Source: Nitrospirota bacterium
GTDB lineage: Bacteria > Nitrospirota > Thermodesulfovibrionia > Thermodesulfovibrionales > JdFR-88
Assembly: GCA_021819985.1 (NCBI GenBank)
Contig: JAKAEG010000030.1
Location: 1 to 15,630 of the forward strand
DNA: 15,630 bases
Direction: 5' to 3'
Shown here: positions 1 through 5,211 of the stretch, in pieces
How positions within the stretch are numbered: the first letter of the stretch is position 1
Layout: the number at the start of each line of letters is the position of its first letter
Notes under the pieces: model-generated
The model's input: only the letters and a program-made list of their open reading frames with translations
Databases searched by the model: none
What the model was told of the DNA's origin: nothing
Position numbers and translations under genes: made by a program

Positions 1-25
1 TTTTTGTTTTTTTTGCTTTTTTCCA

Positions 26-850
26 TCAGAGTATGGAATCCAGGATCTCCGACAAGGCCTCCAGCATCTCGGTGTCGTCTGTCAGGGCGTAGCTGATGGC
101 GGACTCGCATGCCTTAACAGGCTCTATTCCTGAATTTACAAGCCTTGCCGCATGGACCAGAAGCCTGGTGCTTGCGCCCTCGGTAAGCCCACGGTCTTTG
201 AGATTGCGGGTCTTTCCGGCAAACAGGACCAGCTTTTTTGCCAGCTCCTCACCGGTATCCGCTTCGTGCATTATTATTTCCATTTCCAGCTCTTCAGGCG
301 GATATTTGAACTCAAGGGCCATGAACCGCTGCCTTGTGCTCTGCTTCAGTTCTTTAAGCACGCTCTGATATCCCGGATTATAGGAGATAGCGAGCATGAA
401 CTCGGGCGGGGCGGTAAGCGTCTCTCCCCTTTTTTCAACGGGCAAAATGCGCCTGTCGTCGGCAAGCGGGTGTATAACGACGGTGGTGTCTTTTCTTGCC
501 TCCACTATCTCATCCAGGTAGCAGATGCCCCCGGCCTTTACCGCCCTTGAAAGGGGGCCGTCAACCCAGAGGGTCTCGCCGCCTTTTACCAGGTACCGTC
601 CAACAAGATCCGAGGCCGTAAGGTCGTCATGACAGGACACGGTCACAAGCGGCCGCTTTAGCTTCCAGGCCATATGAAGCATGAAGCGGGTCTTGCCGCA
701 GCCTGTGGGCCCTTTGAGCAGCACCGGTATCAGGTTTTTGTATGCAGCCTCGAAAAGCTCTATTTCCCTGCCCATAGGCAGATAATAGGGCTCTTCTTTT
801 ATCGTCATGAACTCCTGGACATTCAGTTTTTTTTGCTTCGATATAGCCAT
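26..850 (-). CDS. MoxR-like AAA+ ATPase of the CbbQ/NirQ/NorQ family
   Basis: A 274-residue AAA+ ATPase. Visible motifs are Walker A GPTGCGKT (residues 47-54), Walker B ICYLDE (109-114), a sensor-1-like Asn in AISYNPG (about 158) and Arg residues at 173 and 175 that could act as arginine fingers. The length and the order of motifs fit CbbQ/NirQ/NorQ proteins. These are known to work with a von Willebrand A partner (CbbO/NorD type) to remodel or activate a metalloenzyme such as Rubisco or nitric oxide reductase. No VWA gene lies in the window. If present it would be downstream, beyond position 1, where the sequence is only an A-rich spacer on this strand. The ATG at 850 lacks a well-placed Shine-Dalgarno (an AAGGA lies about 19 bases upstream). 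A TATAAT lies about 82 bases upstream in the spacer shared with hisH. The family call is firm; the client enzyme is unknown. Confidence 0.85.
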   Translation of the reverse strand: MAISKQKKLNVQEFMTIKEEPYYLPMGREIELFEAAYKNLIPVLLKGPTGCGKTRFMLHMAWKLKRPLVTVSCHDDLTASDLVGRYLVKGGETLWVDGPLSRAVKAGGICYLDEIVEARKDTTVVIHPLADDRRILPVEKRGETLTAPPEFMLAISYNPGYQSVLKELKQSTRQRFMALEFKYPPEELEMEIIMHEADTGEELAKKLVLFAGKTRNLKDRGLTEGASTRLLVHAARLVNSGIEPVKACESAISYALTDDTEMLEALSEILDSIL

Positions 851-931
851 ATTTGAGTTTTTCTTTTTCCTTGCGGAGTTTTGTTTTTTCCCTGGGTAAT
901 GGATTTCCCTGGATTTTTTCTATCCAATTTA

Positions 932-937
932 ATTATA
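932..937 (-). promoter_or_regulatory. Candidate -10 box for the AAA+ ATPase gene
   Basis: A consensus TATAAT on the minus strand lies inside the left arm of the inverted repeat, about 82 bases before the ATPase start. No good -35 hexamer is found 16-18 bases upstream (AAAGGA at 17), so the call rests on the -10 and its mirror copy alone. Confidence 0.4.
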
Positions 938-967
938 ACCCTTTTGAGAAAAAATCCTTTTTTAGCC

Positions 968-987
968 CCAAACCAAACCAAACCAAA
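968..987. repeat. Short tandem repeat, four copies of CCAAA
   Basis: Four exact 5-bp CCAAA units lie between the two arms of the inverted repeat. A change in copy number would alter the distance between the divergent promoter-like sites. It may be only a simple-sequence tract. Confidence 0.75.
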
Positions 988-1029
988 AACCCATTTTTTA
1001 ACTTTTTAGCCAACCCATCGTGTTTGGGT

Positions 1030-1035
1030 TATAAT
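1030..1035 (+). promoter_or_regulatory. Candidate -10 box for hisH with a very short or absent leader
   Basis: A consensus TATAAT ends 8 bases before the hisH ATG at 1044. A normal spacing would place transcription start at about 1041-1043, giving an essentially leaderless message, consistent with the lack of any Shine-Dalgarno. No good -35 is visible. Confidence 0.45.
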
Positions 1036-1043
1036 TAAATGTC

Positions 1044-1661
1044 ATGTTAGCCATTATCGACTACGGGATGGGCAATCTGAGGAGCGTCCAGAAGGGGTTT
1101 GCCAAAATAGGGACGGAGGCCACGGTGGTGAACAGCCCCGCTGACGTCATGAACGCAAGCGGCATCGTGCTGCCAGGCGTAGGGGCTTTCCGGGACTGCA
1201 TTAAAAACCTGGAAGAGCTTGGGCTTACAGGCCCCATCTTGAAATCCATTGAGGCGGGAAAACCCTTTCTTGGCATCTGCCTGGGGCTTCAGGCGCTCTT
1301 TACCGAATCCCATGAGTTCGGTGTCCACAAGGGGCTGGACGTTTTTAAAGGGAAGGTCCTGCGGTTCCCGGAAAATACGGGGCTTAAAGTCCCGCACATG
1401 GGCTGGAACACCATAAATATAAAGAGGCGACCTCCCGTCCTTTCGGAAATACAGGACGGCGCCAGCTTTTATTTTGTCCATTCCTATTATGTGGCCCCGG
1501 AAGACCCCTCCATAATAGCCACTACAACCGAGTACGGAATCGAGTATACCTCCATGGTATGGAAGGATAACGTCTTTGCCGTGCAGTTTCACCCGGAAAA
1601 AAGCCAGGCAATGGGGCTTGAAATTCTCAGGGCTTTCGGTGATCTGGTAAAGAAGTCCTGA
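1044..1661 (+). CDS. hisH: Imidazole glycerol phosphate synthase, glutaminase subunit HisH
   Basis: A class I glutamine amidotransferase of 205 residues, the usual HisH length. HisH hydrolyses glutamine and channels ammonia to HisF, which makes imidazole glycerol phosphate and AICAR in histidine biosynthesis in the cytoplasm. The N-terminus IIDYGMGNLRSV is typical of the family. The nucleophile is Cys79 in GICLGLQ, the oxyanion region is PGVGAF (44-49), and the triad is completed by His183 and Glu185 in FHPEKS. Other his genes are not adjacent: the next gene is mtgA after a 52-base A/T-rich spacer. The ATG is the only sensible start because the family motif begins at residue 4. A TATAAT 8 bases upstream and no ribosome binding site point to leaderless translation. 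Confidence 0.96.
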   Translation: MLAIIDYGMGNLRSVQKGFAKIGTEATVVNSPADVMNASGIVLPGVGAFRDCIKNLEELGLTGPILKSIEAGKPFLGICLGLQALFTESHEFGVHKGLDVFKGKVLRFPENTGLKVPHMGWNTINIKRRPPVLSEIQDGASFYFVHSYYVAPEDPSIIATTTEYGIEYTSMVWKDNVFAVQFHPEKSQAMGLEILRAFGDLVKKS

Positions 1662-1713
1662 ATTTTTGATTTTTTAAAAAAAATAAAACAAAAATTTTTT
1701 TAAAAACCGCTCA

Positions 1714-2565
1714 ATGAAAAAAATAAAGCTGGTTATTGCCATTTTCCTGGGCTTAATGGTCCTCGACCTGGGGATGTATCTCTTTTATCCGAATGTGCGC
1801 TCACTGAGAAAAACCCATCCGGTAAGGACCGCTTTCATGCGCTACAGGGAAAAGGAATGGAAAAAAGAGGGTCTCCATAAAAAGATCACCCAGAGGTGGG
1901 TGCCGTATTCCGATATATCGCCCTATTTGAAAAAAGCGGTCCTGATAGGCGAGGACGACAAGTTCTGGCACAACGACGGGTTCGAGCTGAACTCCATGGA
2001 AGCGGCCATGGTTAAAGACATAAAGGCCGGAAAATTCAAGTTCGGGGCAAGCACGGTCACCCAGCAGCTGGCCAGAAATCTCTATCTCTCGCCCTCAAAG
2101 ACTCTCCTGAGGAAGATGAAGGAAGCGATACTTACATGGAGAATAAACAGGGAACTGTCCAAAAAGAGAATTCTTGAACTCTATTTGAATGTGGCCGAAT
2201 GGGGCGACGGGATATTCGGTATCGGCGCCGCCTCTTATCATTATTACGGGAAACCCGCCAGCGCCCTCACGCCGTCAGAAGCAGCCAGGCTTGCGTCCAT
2301 ACTGCCAAACCCTGTCAGGTTCAGCCCGCTTAAGCCCGATGCTTATGTGAAGCGCCGCTCAAAGGCGATCTACGACATCATGGTAAGGCGCGGAGTCGTG
2401 AGGGAGCTTGATAGGGCGGTCACCCAAATGGAGGAGGAAGGGCCCTCGGGTATGGAAAACTCGCCCTCGGCCGCCCCGGTTTCAAACGGCCTGACCAATG
2501 CGCCTGTTTCCCGGATGGAGCAGAACAACCAGATGTCTCCCCAGAACCAACAACCCTCCCCGTAA
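1714..2565 (+). CDS. mtgA: Monofunctional biosynthetic peptidoglycan glycosyltransferase
   Basis: A 283-residue glycosyltransferase family 51 enzyme that polymerises lipid II into glycan strands at the outer face of the inner membrane. One transmembrane helix spans about residues 4-25. The catalytic motif GEDDKFWHNDGF carries the likely general base Glu80. GASTVTQQLARN (111-122), RKMKEA (133-138), KKRILELYLN (150-159) and RLASILPNP (192-200) are the other conserved GT51 blocks. No transpeptidase domain follows, so it is the monofunctional type. Residues from about 240 to the end form a Pro/Ser/Asn/Gln/Met-rich tail, longer than classical MtgA (E. coli about 242 residues) and probably disordered. 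The ATG has no clear Shine-Dalgarno and follows a 52-base spacer of A and T runs after hisH. The two genes could be co-transcribed. Confidence 0.94.
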   Translation: MKKIKLVIAIFLGLMVLDLGMYLFYPNVRSLRKTHPVRTAFMRYREKEWKKEGLHKKITQRWVPYSDISPYLKKAVLIGEDDKFWHNDGFELNSMEAAMVKDIKAGKFKFGASTVTQQLARNLYLSPSKTLLRKMKEAILTWRINRELSKKRILELYLNVAEWGDGIFGIGAASYHYYGKPASALTPSEAARLASILPNPVRFSPLKPDAYVKRRSKAIYDIMVRRGVVRELDRAVTQMEEEGPSGMENSPSAAPVSNGLTNAPVSRMEQNNQMSPQNQQPSP

Positions 2566-2569
2566 GATC

Positions 2570-2588
2570 GGGCGGGGAAACCCCGCCC
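2570..2588. repeat. REP-like GC hairpin after mtgA
   Basis: GGGCGGGG, AAA, CCCCGCCC form a perfect 8-bp stem with a 3-base loop, 4 bases after the mtgA stop. No T-tract follows, so it is a poor intrinsic terminator but could protect the 3' end. In reverse complement it begins TAGGGGCGGGG, resembling the hairpins at 4384 and 4486. Confidence 0.6.
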
Positions 2589-2604
2589 CTACTAAAAAAC
2601 AGAC

Positions 2605-2625
2605 CTTTCGACCGGAATTCGAAAG
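2605..2625. other. Inverted repeat CTTTCGA/TCGAAAG
   Basis: CTTTCGA (2605-2611) and TCGAAAG (2619-2625) form a 7-bp stem with a 7-base loop, upstream of the cold-shock promoter. It could be an operator or a 3' structure of the mtgA message. No T-tract follows. Confidence 0.35.
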
Positions 2626-2653
2626 TCGTTCGCCAATTGAAAGCCTGCGGGGC

Positions 2654-2683
2654 TTGGATTAACTGTTGAAATCATGTTATTCT
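2654..2683 (+). promoter_or_regulatory. Candidate promoter of the cold-shock gene
   Basis: TTGGAT (2654-2659), 18 bases, then TATTCT (2678-2683) preceded by an extended TG at 2675-2676. Transcription would start near 2690, giving a leader of about 105 bases before the ATG. A long leader is characteristic of cold-inducible csp genes. The match to consensus is moderate. Confidence 0.4.
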
Positions 2684-2720
2684 GTCCATGGAGTTTCAGA
2701 AAGATTTTTTTTACCGGAGC

Positions 2721-2750
2721 CACAAGGACTTTTAGCTTTGTGCCTTTTTT
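2721..2750 (+). terminator. Terminator-like hairpin in the csp leader
   Basis: CACAAGG (2721-2727) pairs with CTTTGTG (2736-2742, one G-U pair) around an 8-base loop. Two C and six T follow (2745-2750). It lies 44 bases before the csp ATG, so it is either the terminator of the hisH-mtgA unit or an attenuator within the csp leader. Confidence 0.5.
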
Positions 2751-2794
2751 AATGGTTATCTGAATCTCTAGTTCTATAGCAAAGGAGGAGACAG

Positions 2795-2995
2795 ATGATC
2801 AAGGGAACAGTAAAGTGGTTCAATGAGTCCAAGGGTATGGGCTTCATAACAGGCGAAGACGGTGTTGACTACTTCGTCCATTTTAGCGCCATCCAAGGCA
2901 ACGGGTTCAAGACCCTTGCCGAGGGCGATACGGTAAGCTTCGATACCGAAAAAGGCCCGAAAGGTCCAAGAGCTATCAACGTTACAAAAGTCTAA
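2795..2995 (+). CDS. Cold-shock domain protein (CspA family)
   Basis: A 66-residue single-domain OB-fold protein that binds single-stranded RNA and DNA. The family acts as an RNA chaperone melting secondary structure, often at low temperature or stress. The start MIKGTVKWFNESKG, the RNP1-like motif KGMGFI (13-18) and RNP2-like motif YFVHFS (26-31) identify it. At the first aromatic position of RNP1, where CspA has Phe18 in KGFGFI, this protein has Met15, which removes one nucleobase-stacking residue. The ribosome binding site AAAGGAGGAG (2781-2790) is close to a perfect anti-16S match with ideal spacing, implying high expression. A long leader with a hairpin precedes it and a strong hairpin follows the stop. 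Confidence 0.95.
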   Translation: MIKGTVKWFNESKGMGFITGEDGVDYFVHFSAIQGNGFKTLAEGDTVSFDTEKGPKGPRAINVTKV

Positions 2996-3005
2996 TAACC
3001 GAATG

Positions 3006-3032
3006 GGCGGGCCCTCTTTTCGGGGGCCCGCC
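3006..3032 (+). terminator. Strong hairpin after the cold-shock gene
   Basis: GGCGGGCCC and GGGCCCGCC form a perfect 9-bp stem with a 9-base loop, 10 bases after the stop. Only TTATTG follows, so termination is probably partial and some readthrough into the next gene is likely. Confidence 0.65.
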
Positions 3033-3049
3033 TTATTGAAAAGGAAAGA

Positions 3050-3427
3050 GTGCAGCACAGATTTGATTACAACGCCAAGGCGCAGTTGAAGGAGAAGAAG
3101 CTATCGTCCGGCTTGGTTTCCGACCGCTTCCCCGAGCTTTCTTCGATGGTCCTGCATATAAGCCATTATGACAATCGGATGGCGGAGCCTCTTTTCATGG
3201 AGCGTACCATTAACGTGTTTCCCGCAAGCTATGCCTATTTCGATATAGTTTGCCCAACCGATGAGTGCGGGGGATCGTTTAATCTGCTGCCGGTAATATC
3301 GAATATGATAAAGGAACACCGGAAAGCGGCAAAGGGAAAGATGGAATGCCCCGGAGACAGCGCCTTCCCTGCCGGGCACGCAAGCATCGAGTATAAGATC
3401 AGCATCGAGTATAAGGCCAGAAAGTAA
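3050..3427 (+). CDS. Small conserved-looking protein of unknown function downstream of csp
   Basis: A 125-residue protein that I cannot assign to a named family, although its sequence resembles uncharacterised proteins encoded near csp genes in related bacteria (from memory, unverified). It begins at GTG with AAGGAA a few bases upstream and lies 54 bases after csp on the same strand. The middle reads like a compact fold (RTINVFPASYAYFDIVCPTD). Cys68, Cys73, Cys100 and His110 could bind a metal, but the spacing matches no standard zinc motif I know. The start is basic and polar with no signal peptide or membrane segment, so it should be cytoplasmic. The C-terminus IEYKISIEYK is encoded by a near-exact tandem 18-base duplication. 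The codon pattern looks coding and the reverse-strand frame is not convincing. It may share the csp transcript by readthrough of the intervening hairpin. Confidence 0.7.
   Translation: MQHRFDYNAKAQLKEKKLSSGLVSDRFPELSSMVLHISHYDNRMAEPLFMERTINVFPASYAYFDIVCPTDECGGSFNLLPVISNMIKEHRKAAKGKMECPGDSAFPAGHASIEYKISIEYKARK
3383..3418 (+). repeat. 18-base tandem duplication at the 3' end of the small gene
   Basis: AGCATCGAGTATAAG occurs at 3383-3397 and again at 3401-3415 with a period of 18 bases. It encodes SIEYKI then SIEYKA. Identity of the 15 bases suggests recent slippage, though alternating beta-strand residues could also favour the pattern. Confidence 0.8.
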
Positions 3428-3455
3428 CAGGAACCGCTTTTTCTCTAAACAGGTT

Positions 3456-3560
3456 CTAGTCGACTCCCATCATCACGCTTGTCGCTTTTATGATGGCATA
3501 TGCCTCATTTTTTTCTTTCAGGCCCAAGTTCTTGACACTATGGACGTACCCCCCTGGCAA
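3456..3560 (-). pseudogene. Remnant of a Mop/TOBE (molybdate or molybdopterin-binding) domain gene
   Basis: Reading the minus strand to the TAG at 3458-3456 gives SVKNLGLKEKNEAYAIIKA followed by TSVMMGVD. This matches the end of Mop/TOBE domains, which typically finish in LGLKxGxxxxAxIKATSVMIGVD. Such domains bind molybdate or related oxyanions in small Mop proteins, ModE and ModC. Upstream, in the same frame, the similarity fades within about ten residues and a TGA closes the frame at 3602-3600. In another frame, GGTSIVS resembles the GGxxIVSIIT segment expected just before, which would fit a small out-of-frame deletion. No start codon with a ribosome binding site precedes it. The reading is a short relic; the family match is from memory of the motif. 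Confidence 0.55.
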
Positions 3561-3705
3561 GTGGCTTCCGATAAAATTCGTGAAAAATATGCAGACCGTT
3601 CAGTAAAAAAATATCTTCCGGCAAAAGCTCGGAATCCAATTATGTATATAAACGTATGAATATAATTATCTAAAAATATGGACATATCCCACCCCTAGAA
3701 GTATC

Positions 3706-3719
3706 AGGGGACGTCCCCT
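3706..3719. repeat. Perfect palindrome AGGGGACGTCCCCT followed by T-tract
   Basis: A 14-base self-complementary sequence, followed on the plus strand by four more T. Similar GGGGAC strings occur at 3754-3774 (reverse) and 4341-4346, so it may belong to the same REP-like debris. Confidence 0.6.
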
Positions 3720-3753
3720 TTTTCTTCTTCACGGTCTTCTATGGTTACAAAAT

Positions 3754-3774
3754 GGAGACAGCAAGGCTGTCCCC
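3754..3774 (-). terminator. Hairpin after brnA, REP-like
   Basis: On the minus strand GGGGACAGC, CTT, GCTGTCTCC forms a stem of at least 6 perfect pairs (8 of 9 overall). It starts 17 bases after the brnA stop and is followed by ATTTTG. It can act as a weak terminator for brnTA and resembles the other CTTG-loop hairpins nearby. Confidence 0.5.
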
Positions 3775-3791
3775 GCTTATTTCATATTCCA

Positions 3792-4010
3792 CTACGATGC
3801 CCACTTCAACTTTAAAGTCTTGTGATGAAGGGCGCAATCCCTTAGATAGAGATTAATGAGATTCTGATATGGCATACCTAATTCCCCGGCAAGTTCTTTG
3901 AAATAAGCAACAGTCGCCTTATCCAGCCGGATTGTAACAGGCTGCTTCAACTGTTTGATATAGGGATTCCTCTCCCCTTTCATCTTTTCAAAATCATAAT
4001 TCTTTCTCAT
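3792..4010 (-). CDS. brnA: BrnA-type antitoxin (CopG/MetJ-like)
   Basis: A 72-residue antitoxin with a C-terminal ribbon-helix-helix segment: the strand QPVTIRLDK (23-31), then TVAYFKELAGELGMPYQNLINLYLRDC. BrnA proteins neutralise BrnT and, as dimers or complexes, bind the operon promoter to repress it. The start MRKNYDFEKMKGERNPY is typical of this family. The gene lies 3 bases after the brnT stop, in the toxin-first order known for brnTA. A strong ribosome binding site GGAGGT sits within the last codons of brnT, suggesting well-supplied antitoxin translation coupled to toxin translation. A hairpin follows the stop. Confidence 0.85.
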   Translation of the reverse strand: MRKNYDFEKMKGERNPYIKQLKQPVTIRLDKATVAYFKELAGELGMPYQNLINLYLRDCALHHKTLKLKWAS

Positions 4011-4013
4011 TGG

Positions 4014-4298
4014 CTACCTCCAATAGGGACCCTGTTCTTTCCGATTTGCCTTGCGGGCCGAGATGATGCGGATAACCGAGTCGCTGGCCCTATAGCAATG
4101 GCATACGATAATAACCCGCAGTTTGAAGCTCATGCCAAGCATAAGAAAGCGATCCTCGTCTTCCGAATGATCAGGATCAAAATACCGAATAGCATTCTCG
4201 TCCAGAAAGACCGTTTGTGCCTCTTCGAACGAGACCCCGTGTTTCTGTATGTTTTCCAAATCCTTTGCCGGGTCCCATTCAAACCGGATATCATTCAT
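4014..4298 (-). CDS. brnT: BrnT-type ribonuclease toxin
   Basis: A 94-residue BrnT (DUF497) protein. Family members have a RelE-like fold and degrade RNA, stopping translation under stress until BrnA neutralises them. The signature start FEWDPAKDLENIQKHGVSFEEA, the mid-segment YFDPDHSEDEDRFLMLG and the end RIISARKANRKEQGPYW all match the family, and the basic RKANRKE stretch is where catalytic or RNA-binding residues lie in related toxins. The ATG at 4298 is preferred over an in-frame TTG at 4334. The family begins near FEWDP, and the TTG falls inside the -35 box. There is no Shine-Dalgarno before 4298 and the predicted transcript start is at about 4299, so translation may be leaderless. Length and motifs indicate an intact toxin. 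Confidence 0.88.
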   Translation of the reverse strand: MNDIRFEWDPAKDLENIQKHGVSFEEAQTVFLDENAIRYFDPDHSEDEDRFLMLGMSFKLRVIIVCHCYRASDSVIRIISARKANRKEQGPYWR

Positions 4299-4301
4299 TA
4301 T

Positions 4302-4334
4302 GTACAGTGTACGTATAATTTTTAGGATCGTCAA
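4302..4334 (-). promoter_or_regulatory. brnTA promoter with overlapping palindromic operator
   Basis: On the minus strand TTGACG (4334-4329), 17 bases, then TACACT (4311-4306). The palindrome GTACA-C-TGTAC (4312-4302) covers the -10 box. Autorepression by BrnA or the BrnT-BrnA complex at such a site is known for the family; assigning this palindrome as the operator is inference. Predicted start is one or two bases before the brnT ATG. Confidence 0.6.
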
Positions 4335-4383
4335 GAGTTAGGGGACGGTTCTGTTTAAATTTGCAATTTGACTTTGGCTGTAG

Positions 4384-4403
4384 GGGCAGGGCTTGCTCTG
4401 CCC
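4384..4403. repeat. REP-like hairpin, copy 2
   Basis: GGGCAGGG, CTTG, CTCTGCCC forms an 8-bp stem (one G-T pair) with a CTTG loop, preceded by TAGG. It faces a related inverted copy at 4486-4505 about 80 bases away, in the gap between brnT and the transaldolase gene. Confidence 0.6.
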
Positions 4404-4485
4404 TGCTTTATTGTTTAAGGTGACTGGATTTTCTTAATCCTTTTCCATTTCAGTATTTCATATCGCTTTACATCTTTTAAATACA

Positions 4486-4505
4486 GGGCGGAGCAAGCCC
4501 CGCCC
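4486..4505. repeat. REP-like hairpin, copy 3 (inverted)
   Basis: In reverse complement this is GGGCGGGG, CTTG, CTCCGCCC (one mismatch in the stem), nearly the same as the copy at 4384. It lies 6 bases past the transaldolase stop, so it may also stabilise that 3' end. No T-tract follows on the minus strand. Confidence 0.6.
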
Positions 4506-4511
4506 CCTGGC

Positions 4512-5186
4512 TCAGCGCACCACTGTGGCCCTGGCCTTTTTTGCCGTGGGCACCTTCTGCCAGTCTTTAAGGAATTTGTCCATGCCGGCGTCCGTAAGCG
4601 GATGTTTCGCAAGCTGCTTGATAACGGAAAACGGAATAGTGGAAACATGCGCGCCAAGCCTTGCGGCCTCCACCACGTGCATGGGGTTTCTGATGCTGGC
4701 CACGATCACCTGGGTTTCGAACAAGTAATTTTCAAAGATGATCATTATGTCGGAAATCAGCTCCATCCCGTTCTGGCTTATGTCGTCTAGTCTGCCGACG
4801 AATGGACTTACATAGGTGGCCCCGGCCTTGGCCGCAAGCAGGGCCTGAGTGGGGGAGAACACCAGCGTTACATTCGTCTTTATTCCCATGGAAGACAGCT
4901 GCTTTACCGCCTTGAGCCCCTCTTCCGTCATAGGCACCTTGACGACTATATTTTTTGCGATGCCCGCCAGGGTCTTTGCCTCCGCCACCATCCCCGCCGC
5001 CTCAAGCGAAACGACTTCGGCGCTTACCGGCCCTTTTGCCACCCGGCATATCTCCTTAAGAAGTTCGACCGGCTCGCGGTTTTCCCTGCTGATGAGGCTT
5101 GGGTTCGTCGTGACGCCGTCGACCACTCCCATGCTCCAGGCCTCTTTTATTTCGGCCACATTGGCCGTATCGATAAATATCTTCAT
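4512..5186 (-). CDS. tal: Transaldolase, small (TalC/FSA-like) type
   Basis: A 224-residue single-domain class I aldolase of the transaldolase/fructose-6-phosphate aldolase family. It transfers a dihydroxyacetone unit between sugar phosphates in the non-oxidative pentose phosphate pathway. Visible residues are Asp6 in FIDTAN, TTNPSL (26-31), the Schiff-base Lys83 in VVKVPMT, and the GRLDD loop (131-135). Glu57 in SAEVVS occupies the position where FSA has Gln, and Phe129 is where FSA has Tyr, so transaldolase rather than aldolase activity is favoured. It lies 25 bases after the TPR gene on the same strand and probably shares its transcript. The ATG fits the family start MKIFIDTAN. A REP-like hairpin follows the stop. 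Confidence 0.95.
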   Translation of the reverse strand: MKIFIDTANVAEIKEAWSMGVVDGVTTNPSLISRENREPVELLKEICRVAKGPVSAEVVSLEAAGMVAEAKTLAGIAKNIVVKVPMTEEGLKAVKQLSSMGIKTNVTLVFSPTQALLAAKAGATYVSPFVGRLDDISQNGMELISDIMIIFENYLFETQVIVASIRNPMHVVEAARLGAHVSTIPFSVIKQLAKHPLTDAGMDKFLKDWQKVPTAKKARATVVR

Positions 5187-5211
5187 CTAAGATTTCTACC
5201 CGCCTCTCCCC

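Larger units (their letters stand above)
927..1040. repeat. Perfect 15-bp inverted repeat in the divergent spacer
   Basis: The left arm ATTTAATTATAACCC (927-941) and right arm GGGTTATAATTAAAT (1026-1040) are exact reverse complements separated by 84 bases. Each arm contains TATAAT reading outward, toward the ATPase gene on the left and hisH on the right. An inner CCCAAAC (967-973) can also pair with GTTTGGG (1022-1028), which overlaps the right arm and would compete with the long pairing. The rest of the 193-base spacer is A/T runs, with no other gene visible. The arrangement could be a mirrored promoter pair, a shared regulator site or the ends of a small non-autonomous element. The match is seen directly; its function is inference. 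Confidence 0.8.
3428..3791. other. 364-base region without an intact gene
   Basis: It holds a decayed minus-strand fragment like the C-terminus of a Mop/TOBE domain (3456 to about 3560). An A/T-rich stretch without a convincing promoter follows (3600-3700), then a perfect palindrome (3706-3719) and a hairpin at 3754-3774. Nothing else was recognised. Confidence 0.6.

Noticed and set aside
3636..3665. A/T-rich TTATGTATATAAACG as a ModE box beside the Mop relic
   Set aside because: The two halves are not a good inverted repeat and the consensus is matched only loosely.
4299..4334. TTG start for brnT adding 12 residues
   Set aside because: No ribosome binding site, and the extension overlaps the -35 and -10 boxes; the family start matches ATG 4298.
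4426..4446. GGATT-TTCTT-AATCC hairpin followed by TTTT as a terminator
   Set aside because: The 5-bp A/T-rich stem is too weak, and no plus-strand gene ends nearby.
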